Source: Pyrococcus sp. NA2
Lineage (GTDB): Archaea; Methanobacteriota_B; Thermococci; Thermococcales; Thermococcaceae
Assembly (NCBI RefSeq): GCF_000211475.1
Contig: NC_015474.1
Coordinates: forward strand, 930,001 to 994,000
Reading direction: 5' to 3'
Length of the DNA: 64,000 nt
In this document: piece after piece, positions 32,849-41,899 of the stretch
Layout of the letters: each line of letters opens with the position of its first letter
How positions within the stretch are numbered: the stretch's first letter is position 1
Notes under the pieces: model-generated
Seen by the model: only the letters and a program-made list of their open reading frames with translations
Told to the model about the DNA's origin: nothing
Databases searched by the model: none
Position numbers and translations under genes: made by a program

Positions 32849-33580
32849 TCACGTGAGAATTATTATCACGCCAATAATGAGGATCACGAGGTTTATAATT
32901 CTCCTTAGCTTCTTCCTTTCAATGGCATTGTTGAGGTGCGTGCCCAGGTAAACTCCTGGAACGGTTCCAATTATTAGAGCAAAAGCAAGATTGTAGTTAA
33001 TCAACCTTAAGGCCAGATAGTTAAGGAAACTCAGGGAGGAAATCGCTAATCCGTAAAATATTGCTACGCCGACTACCTCCCTCGGATCGAGCTTCATAAC
33101 ATTCATCAGAACGAAGCTTACTATCACCCCAGCCCCGACTGAGGTAAACTGAATTGTTAAACCCACGATAAAGCCAAGCAGGTATAAATACATGGGCCTA
33201 TTCTTAACTGGCAGGTTAATCTCCAGATTTAATAGGCTCAAAGCTGATGTAATGATTAGTATTATCCCGAGGAAGATCGTGAGATATTCGTTTACAATAT
33301 CCCTGGGGATTCTCCTTAAAACAAAAGAGCCAATCAATATTGCTGGAATTCCACCACTCAGAAGCTTTAAAACTATGTCAAGCCTTAAGTTGCCCTTCTT
33401 ATAATGAAATATTCCTCCTACGATCCTTGTAACCGTTGAATAGAGTAGATCAGTTCCTACAGCAATCGTTGGTTCTACTCCCAGCAGAATAAGTGAAGGC
33501 GTCATCAATGCTCCTCCGCCAACTCCTGTGAGGCCAACCAGAAACCCCACTAATAACCCAAGAAATATAAAAAGGATCAT
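32849..33580 (-). CDS. TauE/SafE-type sulfur-anion permease
   Basis: A membrane protein of about 243 residues with seven to eight predicted segments. It begins ILFIFLGLLVGFLVGLTGVG and continues GGGALMTPSLILLGVEPTIA, the TauE/SafE signature (glycine-rich first helix pair). A second half-repeat contains GLTIQFTSVGAGVIVSFVLM. Family members transport sulfite, sulfate-like or sulfonate anions. ATG 33580 follows GGTGG; a GTG at 33589 is an alternative. Its place between APS kinase and ATP sulfurylase genes suggests sulfate uptake, but export cannot be excluded. Confidence 0.85.
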   Translation of the reverse strand: MILFIFLGLLVGFLVGLTGVGGGALMTPSLILLGVEPTIAVGTDLLYSTVTRIVGGIFHYKKGNLRLDIVLKLLSGGIPAILIGSFVLRRIPRDIVNEYLTIFLGIILIITSALSLLNLEINLPVKNRPMYLYLLGFIVGLTIQFTSVGAGVIVSFVLMNVMKLDPREVVGVAIFYGLAISSLSFLNYLALRLINYNLAFALIIGTVPGVYLGTHLNNAIERKKLRRIINLVILIIGVIIILT

Positions 33581-33591
33581 AGCGTCCACCG

Positions 33592-34128
33592 TTAGGGCAG
33601 GTATCCCAATTCCTTGGCCTTCTTTATCACTAGCTCGGCCTCTTCCTCGGGCGTCATCTTCGAACTGTCCACCTTTACATCTGGATTTTCAGGCTCTTCA
33701 TAAACTCCGTCAAACCCCGTTAGCCCTTTTATTTCTCCCCTAAGGGCCTTTGCATAAAGTCCCTTTGGGTCCCTCTTTATCCTGACCTCCAGTGGAGCAT
33801 AGACGTACACCTCTATGAACCTTCCAATCTCTTTCCTGGCGTACTCCCTTATCCTCTTGTATGGTGAGATCAAGGATACTATAGCTATCACACCATTCCT
33901 CGTCAGTAATTTTGCCATGTAGATGACAATTCTGTTATGCATCTCCCTTGCTTCCTTTGAAAAGCCAAGGTTCGGGTAAAGAGTTTTCCTAATTGTGTCC
34001 CCGTCCAATATCTCGACGCGGTAGCCCATTTCCCTTAGCTTCTTGGCGAGCTTTACTGCGAGAGTGGTTTTTCCAGCTCCACTTGGCCCCGTTAGCCATA
34101 TGGTGAATCCAACGTCTAGGTGTTTCAT
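33592..34128 (-). CDS. cysC: Adenylylsulfate kinase (APS kinase)
   Basis: A 178-residue APS kinase that phosphorylates APS to PAPS. Walker A is IWLTGPSGAGKTTLAVKLAK (residues 10-29); the APS-site motif is ILDGDTIRKTLYPNLGFSKE (about 40-59), followed by IAIVSLISPYKRIREYARK. The C-terminal part has the lid-like FIEVYVYAPLEVRIKRDPKG and KGLTGFDGVYEEPENPDV. It follows the AP-fold gene by ten bases. With ATP sulfurylase at 31406 it gives a complete PAPS-forming route. Confidence 0.94.
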   Translation of the reverse strand: MKHLDVGFTIWLTGPSGAGKTTLAVKLAKKLREMGYRVEILDGDTIRKTLYPNLGFSKEAREMHNRIVIYMAKLLTRNGVIAIVSLISPYKRIREYARKEIGRFIEVYVYAPLEVRIKRDPKGLYAKALRGEIKGLTGFDGVYEEPENPDVKVDSSKMTPEEEAELVIKKAKELGYLP

Positions 34129-34138
34129 CTCTCATCCC

Positions 34139-35554
34139 CTAGAGGATACTCTTTCCGTGCATCTCATTTAATGGCTCCTTAATCCCGAACAGGGTTAAGA
34201 TGGTTGGTGCAAAGTCATAAATGCTCAGGCTTATAGCCTTACTCTCCTCAAATCCAGGTAAATACATGGAGAACACTCCATACTCTGAGTGGTTGGCATC
34301 ATCTGGCCCGGTATCGTTCTCCGGGAGGTAGTTCGTTGGATGGCCAATGGTTCCAGCTGCGCGCCAGTTGAGGTTGTCAATGTACACCATCAGATCGGGC
34401 TTGCTACCCCTTGCAACTGGATATATCTCTTCTGGATAGAACACTTTAGTTTCCCATCTCTCTCCGTTGGGCCCTCTTATGCTTTTTATAGCTTCAGCAA
34501 CCTCATCTCTAACTTTGTCGAACTTTGAGAGTGGTATCTTCCCTTGCCTCTCTCTTCCCTTGACGTTCAGGAACACCCTGGAGTAATACCCTCCCCAGGC
34601 CCAGGCGATCGTCTCACTCCAATCAACGTCAACGTGTTCGAGCCTCTTTATCTTACCATCGTGAAGAACCTTTGGATCCTTGACCTTAAGCAAACCTTCT
34701 TCAGCCAACCATTGATTAATTGCAAAGTTTCCGTGCATTGCTTTAATGCCATGGTCAGAGACTATGAATATAGCAGTTTCCTCTAGGTCTATGAGCTTTA
34801 GTGTTCTTCCTATCTCTTTGTCAAGGAGCTTGTAGTACTCTGGAATGACCTTCTCGTACTTGTTTCCTTTCCCTGGATAAAGATGGTGATTCTCGTCAAA
34901 GTAGCGCCAGAATGCATGGTGAACCCTGTCGAGGCCTATCTCAACGAAGTGGAAGTAGTCCCACTTCTTCTCCTGGAGGAGGTATCTTATCACTTCAAAC
35001 CTCTTCTTCGTCATCTCCCATATTCCTTCCTTTACCTCATCTTTAGCCTCTTTCCTGAAGGGAACGTCGAAGATGTACTCCCCAACTAGACGCTCAATTT
35101 CTCCTTTGAGCTCCTTTGGATATGTGTAGTCTACGAAGGCATCTGGAGTTATGAAACAGCTCACCAGATAGCCCTTTATGGGCTTTGGGGGATAAGTGGG
35201 AGGAACTCCAACTATTATTGAGTTCCTCCCTTTTTGACCAAGATAGTCCCAGATTGTAGGCTCTTTGACCTTCTTACTGTGGGCTATCCAGTATTCAGTG
35301 TAGCTGTATCCGCTTCTGTGCCTGAAACCATAGAGGCCAAGCTCTCCAGGGGTTTTTCCAGTTACCATAACCATCCACATTGGAATTGTTATCGCTGGAA
35401 TACCTGTTTTCATTGGTCCGTAAACTGACTTCTCGAGAAGCTTTTTAATGTGGGGTAAATCGTCTATGAACTTGTTGAAAAGAAGTTCGGGGGGAGCGGA
35501 GTCTAGGCCTATAACGAAGACTTTTTTTGGATTTTTAGTTTTTTCATTGGCCAT
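34139..35554 (-). CDS. Alkaline-phosphatase-fold phosphodiesterase, first gene of the PAPS operon
   Basis: A 471-residue type I phosphodiesterase/nucleotide pyrophosphatase-like protein. The first metal site is VFVIGLDSAPPELLFNKFID (residues 13-32), the nucleophile region GIPAITIPMWMVMVTGKTPG (Thr, about 52-71), and the second metal site IVSDHGIKAMHGNFAINQWL (about 259-278), with a further HPTNY/HSEYG region near the end. No signal peptide is seen, so it is probably cytosolic. It starts behind GGGTGATTTAA and a TATA box at about 35603-35613. In this operon it may act on PAPS, pAp or a sulfated/phosphorylated sugar. Confidence 0.8.
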   Translation of the reverse strand: MANEKTKNPKKVFVIGLDSAPPELLFNKFIDDLPHIKKLLEKSVYGPMKTGIPAITIPMWMVMVTGKTPGELGLYGFRHRSGYSYTEYWIAHSKKVKEPTIWDYLGQKGRNSIIVGVPPTYPPKPIKGYLVSCFITPDAFVDYTYPKELKGEIERLVGEYIFDVPFRKEAKDEVKEGIWEMTKKRFEVIRYLLQEKKWDYFHFVEIGLDRVHHAFWRYFDENHHLYPGKGNKYEKVIPEYYKLLDKEIGRTLKLIDLEETAIFIVSDHGIKAMHGNFAINQWLAEEGLLKVKDPKVLHDGKIKRLEHVDVDWSETIAWAWGGYYSRVFLNVKGRERQGKIPLSKFDKVRDEVAEAIKSIRGPNGERWETKVFYPEEIYPVARGSKPDLMVYIDNLNWRAAGTIGHPTNYLPENDTGPDDANHSEYGVFSMYLPGFEESKAISLSIYDFAPTILTLFGIKEPLNEMHGKSIL

Positions 35555-35599
35555 TTAAATCACCCTAGTTTTATTCTCACCAACAGGGCTGAAATGCTT

Positions 35600-35616
35600 T
35601 TTCTTTATAATTTTTT
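35600..35616 (-). promoter_or_regulatory. BRE/TATA box of the sulfate-activation operon
   Basis: On the minus strand AAAAAATTATAAAGAAAA is a good Thermococcales BRE-TATA element about 50-60 bases before ATG 35554. Transcription would start near 35580 and leave a leader of about 25 bases with the GGGTGA ribosome-binding site. No other strong promoter is visible inside the six-gene operon down to 30455. Confidence 0.5.
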
Positions 35617-35725
35617 GCTACACTGTTTTAACTCATGGAATTTAAATGCTAAATTAGAACCAAGGTCGATGAACTGATGCTTATTAGAAGAATTATTAAC
35701 AACTTAACACAAAAAAACTAAAATG

Positions 35726-36631
35726 TCAAGACTTATTATATAGTAGGATTCTTTTAATGTATTCTAGGGAACGTGAATTGAGTGCAAGTTCGGCTAGTTT
35801 CTTGTAACTTTCTATGTTAAAGGGGGAAATTGCTATTGACTGGACTACGTACTTGAGTCCTTTTTCTATATTACCACCTAAAATAAGAAGTAATCCCATT
35901 TGGCTTAAGTGAATACTTAATATTTTTTGATTATTGACAATATCTTTATGTTTATTCACAAACATTTCTCGTCCGGGAATGTACTTATTAAGGTTAAATG
36001 ATATCTGATGCCCGTGAACGTAATATTTTGCAACTATTTCATTAACATAATCAAAATAATAATAGCGAGCTATTCTAACCCACATGTCCCAATCTTGAGA
36101 ACTAGGTAAGTTTGGATCAAAAAGGCCTGCTTTCTTGAAGCACTCTCTTCTAATGAGAACTGTTGGACTTCCTATGAAATTTTCTTTTAGGAGTTCGCCA
36201 TATACATTTCCCCTAAACCTTGGAAGCCTTTTTCCAATTATCTTCTCGTTTTGTTGGGAAACATAATAGAAGCCTCCATATACAATCCCAAATTTCTTCT
36301 CAAGTTCATTGAATTTCTTAACTTGAACTTCTAGCTTCCGCGGAAGCCATTCGTCATCATCGTCAAGTAAGGCTATGAACTTACCTCGAGCTTTTTTGAT
36401 GCCAATATTCCTGGCTGTAGGAGCCCCAGAATTCTTCTCAAGTCGAATATATCTAATGCGGCTATCCTTAATGCTTTCAATTATTTTAGGTGTATTATCA
36501 GAGGAAGCATCGTCAACAACTATTATCTCAAAGTCCTCAAATGTCTGATTTAATACACTAATTATGGCTCTCTTTAGTAGCTTCGCTCTGTTGTGGGTTG
36601 GTATTATAACGGATACTGTAGGTCTACTCAT
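35726..36631 (-). CDS. Family 2 glycosyltransferase
   Basis: A 301-residue GT-A enzyme. It begins TVSVIIPTHNRAKLLKRAII and has EIIVVDDASSDNTPKIIESI, the conserved ARNIGIKKARGKFIALLDDD (DxD site, about 73-92) and SPTVLIRRECFKKAGLFDPN with LPSSQDWDMWVRIA (about 155-190). No membrane segment follows, so it is a soluble or peripheral enzyme. Its ATG overlaps the end of the GalU gene by 8 bases, placing it last in the Ugd-GalU-GT2 operon. The acceptor is unknown. Confidence 0.87.
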   Translation of the reverse strand: MSRPTVSVIIPTHNRAKLLKRAIISVLNQTFEDFEIIVVDDASSDNTPKIIESIKDSRIRYIRLEKNSGAPTARNIGIKKARGKFIALLDDDDEWLPRKLEVQVKKFNELEKKFGIVYGGFYYVSQQNEKIIGKRLPRFRGNVYGELLKENFIGSPTVLIRRECFKKAGLFDPNLPSSQDWDMWVRIARYYYFDYVNEIVAKYYVHGHQISFNLNKYIPGREMFVNKHKDIVNNQKILSIHLSQMGLLLILGGNIEKGLKYVVQSIAISPFNIESYKKLAELALNSRSLEYIKRILLYNKS

Positions 36632-37508
36632 CTTGAACCTCCTGAAGAATGTTTTTTATTAATAAGATAACTCCTTCCCTTAGATCATCTCGAAGTAAAC
36701 TGAGTTCGATGTTCGCTTTGATAAAGCCAATGCGTGTTCCGATATCATATCTTCTCCCCGAAATTACTCTTGCAAGCATCTCATATTCGTTTAACATTGC
36801 TCTTAATGCATCCGTGAGCTGAATCTCCCCTCCTTTTCCTGGGGGAGTTTCTTTAAGGAAATCAAAGATTTCAGGAATTAGTACGTATCTTCCTATTATT
36901 GCCATGTTGCTTGGTGCTTCGTCTGGGGATGGTTTCTCTACCATATCTGTTATCGTGTAAAGCTGTTCATCGATTTTTCGTCCATTTATTATCCCGTATC
37001 TGCTGACTAGCTCCCATGGTACTTTCTCAACACCGATTACAGACGTATTCTTTCGCTCTGCAACTTCCATTAGTTGTTTGATTGCTGGTTTTTTGCTGAT
37101 TATGATGTCGTCTCCTAGTAGGACTGCGAAGGGTTCTCCGTTTACGTGTTTTTCCGCGTGTAGTATTGCATCTCCCAATCCGAGGGGTTTTTTCTGCCTC
37201 ACGTAGTAAATGTCCACCATCTCTCCAATCTCTTCCACCTGCTTCAGTTCCTCGAACTTGCCCCTCTCTCTAAGGTAGTATTCTAACTCAAAACTCCTGT
37301 CAAAATAATCCTCAATCGCTCTCTTTCCCTTTCCAGTGATAATCAAGATGTCCTCGATTCCGGCTTTAATGGCCTCCTCAACAACATAGTGAATGGCCGG
37401 CCTGTCAACTATTGGTAGCATTTCCTTTGGCATCGACTTGGTTATCGGAAGCATTCTTGTTCCCAAGCCAGCGGCTGGAATCACCGCCTTCCTAACTTTC
37501 ACCAGCAC
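36624..37508 (-). CDS. galU: UTP-glucose-1-phosphate uridylyltransferase
   Basis: A 294-residue GalU-type enzyme making UDP-glucose. Diagnostic motifs are VIPAAGLGTRMLPITKSMPK (residues 9-28), the substrate segment EMLPIVDRPAIHYVVEEAI, FAVLLGDDIII (about 130-140) and the Lys/Glu segment DMVEKPSPDEAPSNMAIIGR (about 188-207). It overlaps the UDP-glucose dehydrogenase gene upstream by 10 bases and the GT2 gene downstream, so UDP-Glc is made and oxidised by adjacent operon products. The family call is strong. Confidence 0.92.
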   Translation of the reverse strand: MLVKVRKAVIPAAGLGTRMLPITKSMPKEMLPIVDRPAIHYVVEEAIKAGIEDILIITGKGKRAIEDYFDRSFELEYYLRERGKFEELKQVEEIGEMVDIYYVRQKKPLGLGDAILHAEKHVNGEPFAVLLGDDIIISKKPAIKQLMEVAERKNTSVIGVEKVPWELVSRYGIINGRKIDEQLYTITDMVEKPSPDEAPSNMAIIGRYVLIPEIFDFLKETPPGKGGEIQLTDALRAMLNEYEMLARVISGRRYDIGTRIGFIKANIELSLLRDDLREGVILLIKNILQEVQDE

Positions 37509-38782
37509 ACCCCCTCATAAATTCTTGCAGTCCTCTCAGCGGCCTTAACCCTCCTACCGTCGATCACTATCTTCCCAGAGTAATCCAACCCCTCAAAGTC
37601 AGGCCATTCCGTGACTATGAGGATGATTTCAGTCGATTTCAACACGTCCTCTGGGGAGGTTGCGTATTCTATAGCTCCGCCAACGTCTGGGTAGAAACGC
37701 TTGAAGTTTTCCATCGCCTTAGGATCGTAAGCTATTACGGAGGCGCCCTCCTCTAAGAGTTTTTTGATAATTATGTAAGCCCTAGTTTCGCGGACGTCAT
37801 CTGTGTTTGGCTTGAATGCTAATCCTAGAACTCCAATTTTTCTGCCTTTTAATTCTGGAACGTGTTTTTTCAGGAGTTCGATCATTTTTAATGGTTGTCT
37901 CTCATTGACTTCTATGACGGCTTTTAGTATTAGTGGATTCTCTCCGATTTCTTCGGCTTTTTTGATTAGTGCTTTTACGTCTTTTGGAAAGCATGAGCCT
38001 CCGAAGCCTATTCCGCTTTTGAAGAAGTAGGGGCTTATCCTGTGGTCTAAGCCCACGCCTTCAAAGACTTTCCATGAGTCGATGCCGAGCTTTTTGCAGA
38101 TGTTTCCTATTTCGTTGGCGAAGCTTATTTTTGTCGCGAGGAAGGCGTTTGAGGCGTATTTTATCATCTCTGCGGTTTTTATATCAACAATGAGTTTTGG
38201 GGCGTTTATTGGTTCGTAGAGTTCTTCTAGGATTTTCTTAGTTTTCTCATCCTGAACGCCGAGTACTATTCTGTCTGGGTTTAGGAAGTCATTCAATGCT
38301 ACTCCTTCCCTTAGAAATTCGGGATTCATTGCTAGGCCAAAATCCTTGAAGGCTTTCTTTCCTGAATATTTTTCTAGTATTGGCTTTACGACTTCTTCGG
38401 TAGTTCCTGGGAGGACTGTGCTCTTGACTACAACTACGTGGTAGTCTTCTTTCTCTCTTAATGCCTCTCCAATGGATTTTGCTGCCTGCTTTACATAGGT
38501 TAAGTCTATTGAGCCGTCTGGCTTGGAGGGGGTTCCGACGGTTATGAACGTTATGTCAGAGTTTAAAATTGCCCATCGGTAATCATTGGTTGCATGGTAC
38601 CTTCCCTTGAACTTTTGCATGAGTTCTTCTAGGCCCTCCTCGTAAATTGGAGGTTGTGCATTATTTATCATCTTTATCTTTCTCTCGTCAATGTCTACGA
38701 AAATGACTTTGTTTCCCAACTTGACAAAGCCAATTCCGGTAACAAGACCGACATAACCAGAACCGATGATAGAGGCTCTCAT
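37499..38782 (-). CDS. ugd: UDP-glucose 6-dehydrogenase
   Basis: About 427 residues, oxidising UDP-glucose to UDP-glucuronate with two NAD+. The Rossmann start is MRASIIGSGYVGLVTGIGFV. The central helix has VDIKTAEMIKYASNAFLATK, the catalytic cysteine is in GIGFGGSCFPKDVKALI (about 248-264), and GVLGLAFKPNTDDVRETRAY opens the UDP-binding domain. The SCFPKD form separates it from the WecC-type enzyme at 3863. ATG 38782 is chosen over a TTG at 38794. The divergent GT2 gene starts at 38854, so 38783-38853 must hold both promoters. Confidence 0.93.
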   Translation of the reverse strand: MRASIIGSGYVGLVTGIGFVKLGNKVIFVDIDERKIKMINNAQPPIYEEGLEELMQKFKGRYHATNDYRWAILNSDITFITVGTPSKPDGSIDLTYVKQAAKSIGEALREKEDYHVVVVKSTVLPGTTEEVVKPILEKYSGKKAFKDFGLAMNPEFLREGVALNDFLNPDRIVLGVQDEKTKKILEELYEPINAPKLIVDIKTAEMIKYASNAFLATKISFANEIGNICKKLGIDSWKVFEGVGLDHRISPYFFKSGIGFGGSCFPKDVKALIKKAEEIGENPLILKAVIEVNERQPLKMIELLKKHVPELKGRKIGVLGLAFKPNTDDVRETRAYIIIKKLLEEGASVIAYDPKAMENFKRFYPDVGGAIEYATSPEDVLKSTEIILIVTEWPDFEGLDYSGKIVIDGRRVKAAERTARIYEGVCW

Positions 38783-38853
38783 TCCTCTTCCCAAATAAAA
38801 TACTGTTGCGTGAGTCTTATAAACTTCATGTGTGTATTTCTATTTGATTATGT

Positions 38854-39762
38854 ATGCGAAGTATAAAGAGTAATAATTATATTTTAGTCACTCCAGCCAA
38901 GAATGAGGAAAAAACCTTGCCTCTCCTTGCTAAGAGCATAGTGAATCAAAGTATCCGTCCAAAGCTCTGGGTTATTGTTGATGATAATAGTACTGATAGG
39001 ACTTCCGAAATAGTTAAAAGTTTGTCATCTAATCATGAGTGGATTTTTGGATATAAATTAAAGGATCAGTTTTTTAAGTATGATCCTACATTTAGATATT
39101 CTATTGTAGTTAGAGAGGGGTTTAAAGTTGTCCGAAAGCTTGCCCATGAGAGAAGAATTCCATATGGTTTCATTGGATTGGTGGATTCTGACTTTGTATT
39201 AGAGAGAAGATTTTTTGAAAAAATTTTGATTGAATTCAAAAAGGATCAGAAGCTTGGAATCGCAAGTGGTGGAGTGTATCTACTGAGAGGAAAGAATCTA
39301 AAATGGGAGCGCACAAATCCTAATTTTGCAAGGGGTAGTCCTCGTGTCTTTAGACGTGAGTGTTTTAATGATATTGGAGGATATAAAGAGTTCTATGCCC
39401 CAGATGTTCTTTCAAATTATATGGCTAGGATAAAAGGCTGGAAAGTGAGACAGATTACAAACGCCATTGCTGTTCAATTAAGACCTACTCAGGGGAGATA
39501 TGGATATTACCAAGCTTCAATTAAACGAGGCTACGTAAATTATTACCTTGGAACTCCTACCTTATCTGTTTTAATTTGGATACTATACTTAGGTATGGGG
39601 GATAGCTTTGTTAAGGCTGCTGGATTTTTGAAAGGATATCTTGAAAAAGTGGAAAAAAAAGAAAATAAACTTGCCAATCGGTGGGTAGTAGAATTCGTAA
39701 AAAGAGATATGAACATAGTGAACAATATCAAAAAAATGCTTCAAATAGCTAAGATTAAATAG
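38854..39762 (+). CDS. Family 2 glycosyltransferase
   Basis: A 302-residue GT-A enzyme: ILVTPAKNEEKTLPLLAKSI, LWVIVDDNSTDRTSEIVKSL (about residues 33-52), and a DxD-like FIGLVDSDFVLERRFFEKIL (about 108-127). The segment FARGSPRVFRRECFNDIGGY matches the acceptor side of the family. A hydrophobic stretch near 230-245 may anchor it loosely. It reads divergently from ugd and ends tail to tail with the AP-fold gene at 39763, with no spacer. Its composition is more AT-rich than the core genes. Confidence 0.82.
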   Translation: MRSIKSNNYILVTPAKNEEKTLPLLAKSIVNQSIRPKLWVIVDDNSTDRTSEIVKSLSSNHEWIFGYKLKDQFFKYDPTFRYSIVVREGFKVVRKLAHERRIPYGFIGLVDSDFVLERRFFEKILIEFKKDQKLGIASGGVYLLRGKNLKWERTNPNFARGSPRVFRRECFNDIGGYKEFYAPDVLSNYMARIKGWKVRQITNAIAVQLRPTQGRYGYYQASIKRGYVNYYLGTPTLSVLIWILYLGMGDSFVKAAGFLKGYLEKVEKKENKLANRWVVEFVKRDMNIVNNIKKMLQIAKIK

Positions 39763-40629
39763 CTAAAATTTAATCTTTGGGGATTTGCTAACAACTAATT
39801 TAAATAAATCCTGAGGTTTCTTGATAAGTTCACCAGTGTTACTGCTAAAGAAGCCATGATCGGAATGATCGCCTCCCCTAGGATCGTCAGGAATTGGCTC
39901 CATTCCATGGTCGGAGATAATGTAGAGCACATCTTTTTCATTAAGCCTCTCTGAGATTTTTTTAACAAATTTATTTAAATTAAAGTAAATATCCATAAGT
40001 TTTAATTTTTTCTTTATCAAAAAGTGAGATATCTCATCAAGGAATGGAGTATACCAGAATATCAACTCATAATCCCCATTAAGTGCTTTGAATAGAGCTT
40101 TCTTATCATGTTTATATGTTTTCATTGCGTATTCTACAAGAGGTTTCAGGTTCCCCCTAATGGCTTCAGTCATCGCTGCCTTTATTTCAGGTGTTGAGAC
40201 ATTTCTTCCATAGGAAGGAACACCGTTAGTCCAAGTCTTATCAAAGTAATCAAAGATAGTTTTGTATTTTTTTGTTTTAAGGAGATAATCATAAGTCTTT
40301 TCAAATGGATTTGGAGCTATGATGTCTCCAATTCTCTTTCGTATTGACAGGGGAAGAATTTTGGCTCCAAGCCTTACATACCAAGGTGGCTTAACTTTTG
40401 ATATATTGCTTTCTTTTGCTATCATCTTCTCTCTCTTTATAAATGGTTCTTCAATCTCAGGTATTTTTCTTCCGGTGAGCATTGCAGCCCATATTGGTGG
40501 TGTTACTATCACTTTAAAACCGGAAAGGTCAGTTTTTGAATGTGCGGTCTGTTTAATGTGCTGTAGGTTCCATTCTTCCACTAGATTATATTCCAGTCCA
40601 TCTATTCCCAATATAATGATTCTTCTCAT
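39763..40629 (-). CDS. Alkaline-phosphatase-fold phosphodiesterase (short form)
   Basis: A 288-residue protein with the metal-site start IIILGIDGLEYNLVEEWNLQ, nucleophile region VIVTPPIWAAMLTGRKIPEI (about residues 39-58) and second metal site YIISDHGMEPIPDDPRGGDH (about 235-254) plus SDHGFF. It is shorter than the related gene at 34139, lacking an inserted domain. It stands between two glycosyltransferase genes and overlaps nothing: its ATG is next to the end of the GT2 at 40630. A role in cutting a sugar-phosphate or nucleotide sugar is possible. Confidence 0.75.
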   Translation of the reverse strand: MRRIIILGIDGLEYNLVEEWNLQHIKQTAHSKTDLSGFKVIVTPPIWAAMLTGRKIPEIEEPFIKREKMIAKESNISKVKPPWYVRLGAKILPLSIRKRIGDIIAPNPFEKTYDYLLKTKKYKTIFDYFDKTWTNGVPSYGRNVSTPEIKAAMTEAIRGNLKPLVEYAMKTYKHDKKALFKALNGDYELIFWYTPFLDEISHFLIKKKLKLMDIYFNLNKFVKKISERLNEKDVLYIISDHGMEPIPDDPRGGDHSDHGFFSSNTGELIKKPQDLFKLVVSKSPKIKF

Positions 40630-41637
40630 TTAACTCACCTTCTCCCACCAGAAGTTTATATCCCCCTTCTTAATCCTGTTTCGATTTGAAAGAGCAAGCC
40701 ACATGGCTTCAATCATGTAAATTAGTTTGAGAGCTTTCTCCTTCTTGAAGCCGGAAGTTACAAAGAGTATGGAGTGGAGCAAGATATCTCCGATCCTGCC
40801 AAGAATGTAAATGGTCTTATTTTTAGTGTTCTGCTCGAAGAGCTTGTAGAAGAGGTAAAGGTGGTAAACCTGCTTCATGGTTTCGAATTGCTTTGAAGGT
40901 AATCTTCCTCCAGGGGCTTCTTTGTGTATTAATTTGGCGTGAGGAGTCTGGTAAAGCGAACCCGGAAAGAGCTTATGAACCCGGTATGAAAAGTCTTTGT
41001 CTTCACCTGTGGCGTACCTTTTGAGACGTTCATCAAATTCAAGGATTTCAAAGACTTTTCTCCGATAAGACATGTTTGTTCCACTGAAGCTTTCACGCTT
41101 TATAACTCTAGTAAGTTTGTATGGAAGAATCTCGAATAAGGAGGGAAGTTGTTTATGACCATTGACTTCATAGTAACCACGGTGGAGGAGCCACCAGAGA
41201 AACTTCAGAAAACTAAACCTAATAAGTGGATTGTTTGGATTTATCCTGTTAGTTATAAAACCCTGAACACCCATGGCGTTTGGATATTCTTCATATACTT
41301 TAATGAGGTTCTCTATGTAATCTCTCTCAAGAATAACATCATCATCAAGAAAAAGAAGTATCTCTCCCTTTCCTAGTTTTGCTCCTGTGTTTCTAGCATG
41401 GGGTAAACTAGCATTGGGAAGGGTGATATGCTTTACTACTATTCCAACACTTCGCATTTTATTAAATATGTTCTCAAATTCACTTTTTACGCTCTCCCAT
41501 GAATCATTAGAGCTTGAGTTTATGATAATCACTTCCATAGGTTTAACTGTCTGCCTAATTATAGACTCGAGGCACTCTTTAAGTTCCTTGGGACGTTTGT
41601 ATAGAGTAGAAATTATTATTGATATCCTCATATTCAT
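40630..41637 (-). CDS. Family 2 glycosyltransferase
   Basis: A GT-A enzyme of about 335 residues: ISIIISTLYKRPKELKECLE, VIIINSSSNDSWESVKSEFE, and the donor-binding ARNTGAKLGKGEILLFLDDD (about 83-102). The later FSGTNMSYRRKVFEILEFDE and ATGEDKDFSYRVHKLFPGSL are typical for rhamnosyl/galactosyl-type GT2 enzymes. ATG 41637 is preferred; a TATA-like TTATAAAAA lies about 30 bases upstream, which fits a short leader. The rest of the frame to 41658 lacks family sequence. Confidence 0.84.
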   Translation of the reverse strand: MNMRISIIISTLYKRPKELKECLESIIRQTVKPMEVIIINSSSNDSWESVKSEFENIFNKMRSVGIVVKHITLPNASLPHARNTGAKLGKGEILLFLDDDVILERDYIENLIKVYEEYPNAMGVQGFITNRINPNNPLIRFSFLKFLWWLLHRGYYEVNGHKQLPSLFEILPYKLTRVIKRESFSGTNMSYRRKVFEILEFDERLKRYATGEDKDFSYRVHKLFPGSLYQTPHAKLIHKEAPGGRLPSKQFETMKQVYHLYLFYKLFEQNTKNKTIYILGRIGDILLHSILFVTSGFKKEKALKLIYMIEAMWLALSNRNRIKKGDINFWWEKVS

Positions 41638-41658
41638 TCTTGTTGTTATTATAAACAC

Positions 41659-41899
41659 AGTTTTTATAAGTAACTATGGGGATAGAAATCCAATGAAGTT
41701 ACTTTCATTTTTGTTTCTAAAACCAAATTATATCATAGAGACTAATAACTGCGTGCCTACACGATTTTAAAATCAAGGACACCATAGTGATTTCTGGAAC
41801 CTACGTTCTGGCTCTATATGGCTTATGGAGTCTCTTGAGTCCCTTCCAGGATATAAATCAGTTTTTAAGTCGTTTAATATCTCGTGATATCCTGAGTTT
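41659..41899. other. AT-rich stretch with possible beginning of a decayed sulfatase gene
   Basis: No intact gene. It contains the promoter of the minus-strand GT2 (TTATAAAAA near 41665). On the plus strand, frames around 41787-41899 lead toward the sulfatase remnant that follows but show no clear family motif. Confidence 0.35.

Noticed and set aside
40319-40633. Open frame on the plus strand opposite the AP-fold gene
   Set aside because: It is a shadow of the minus-strand gene; composition and motifs belong to the other strand.
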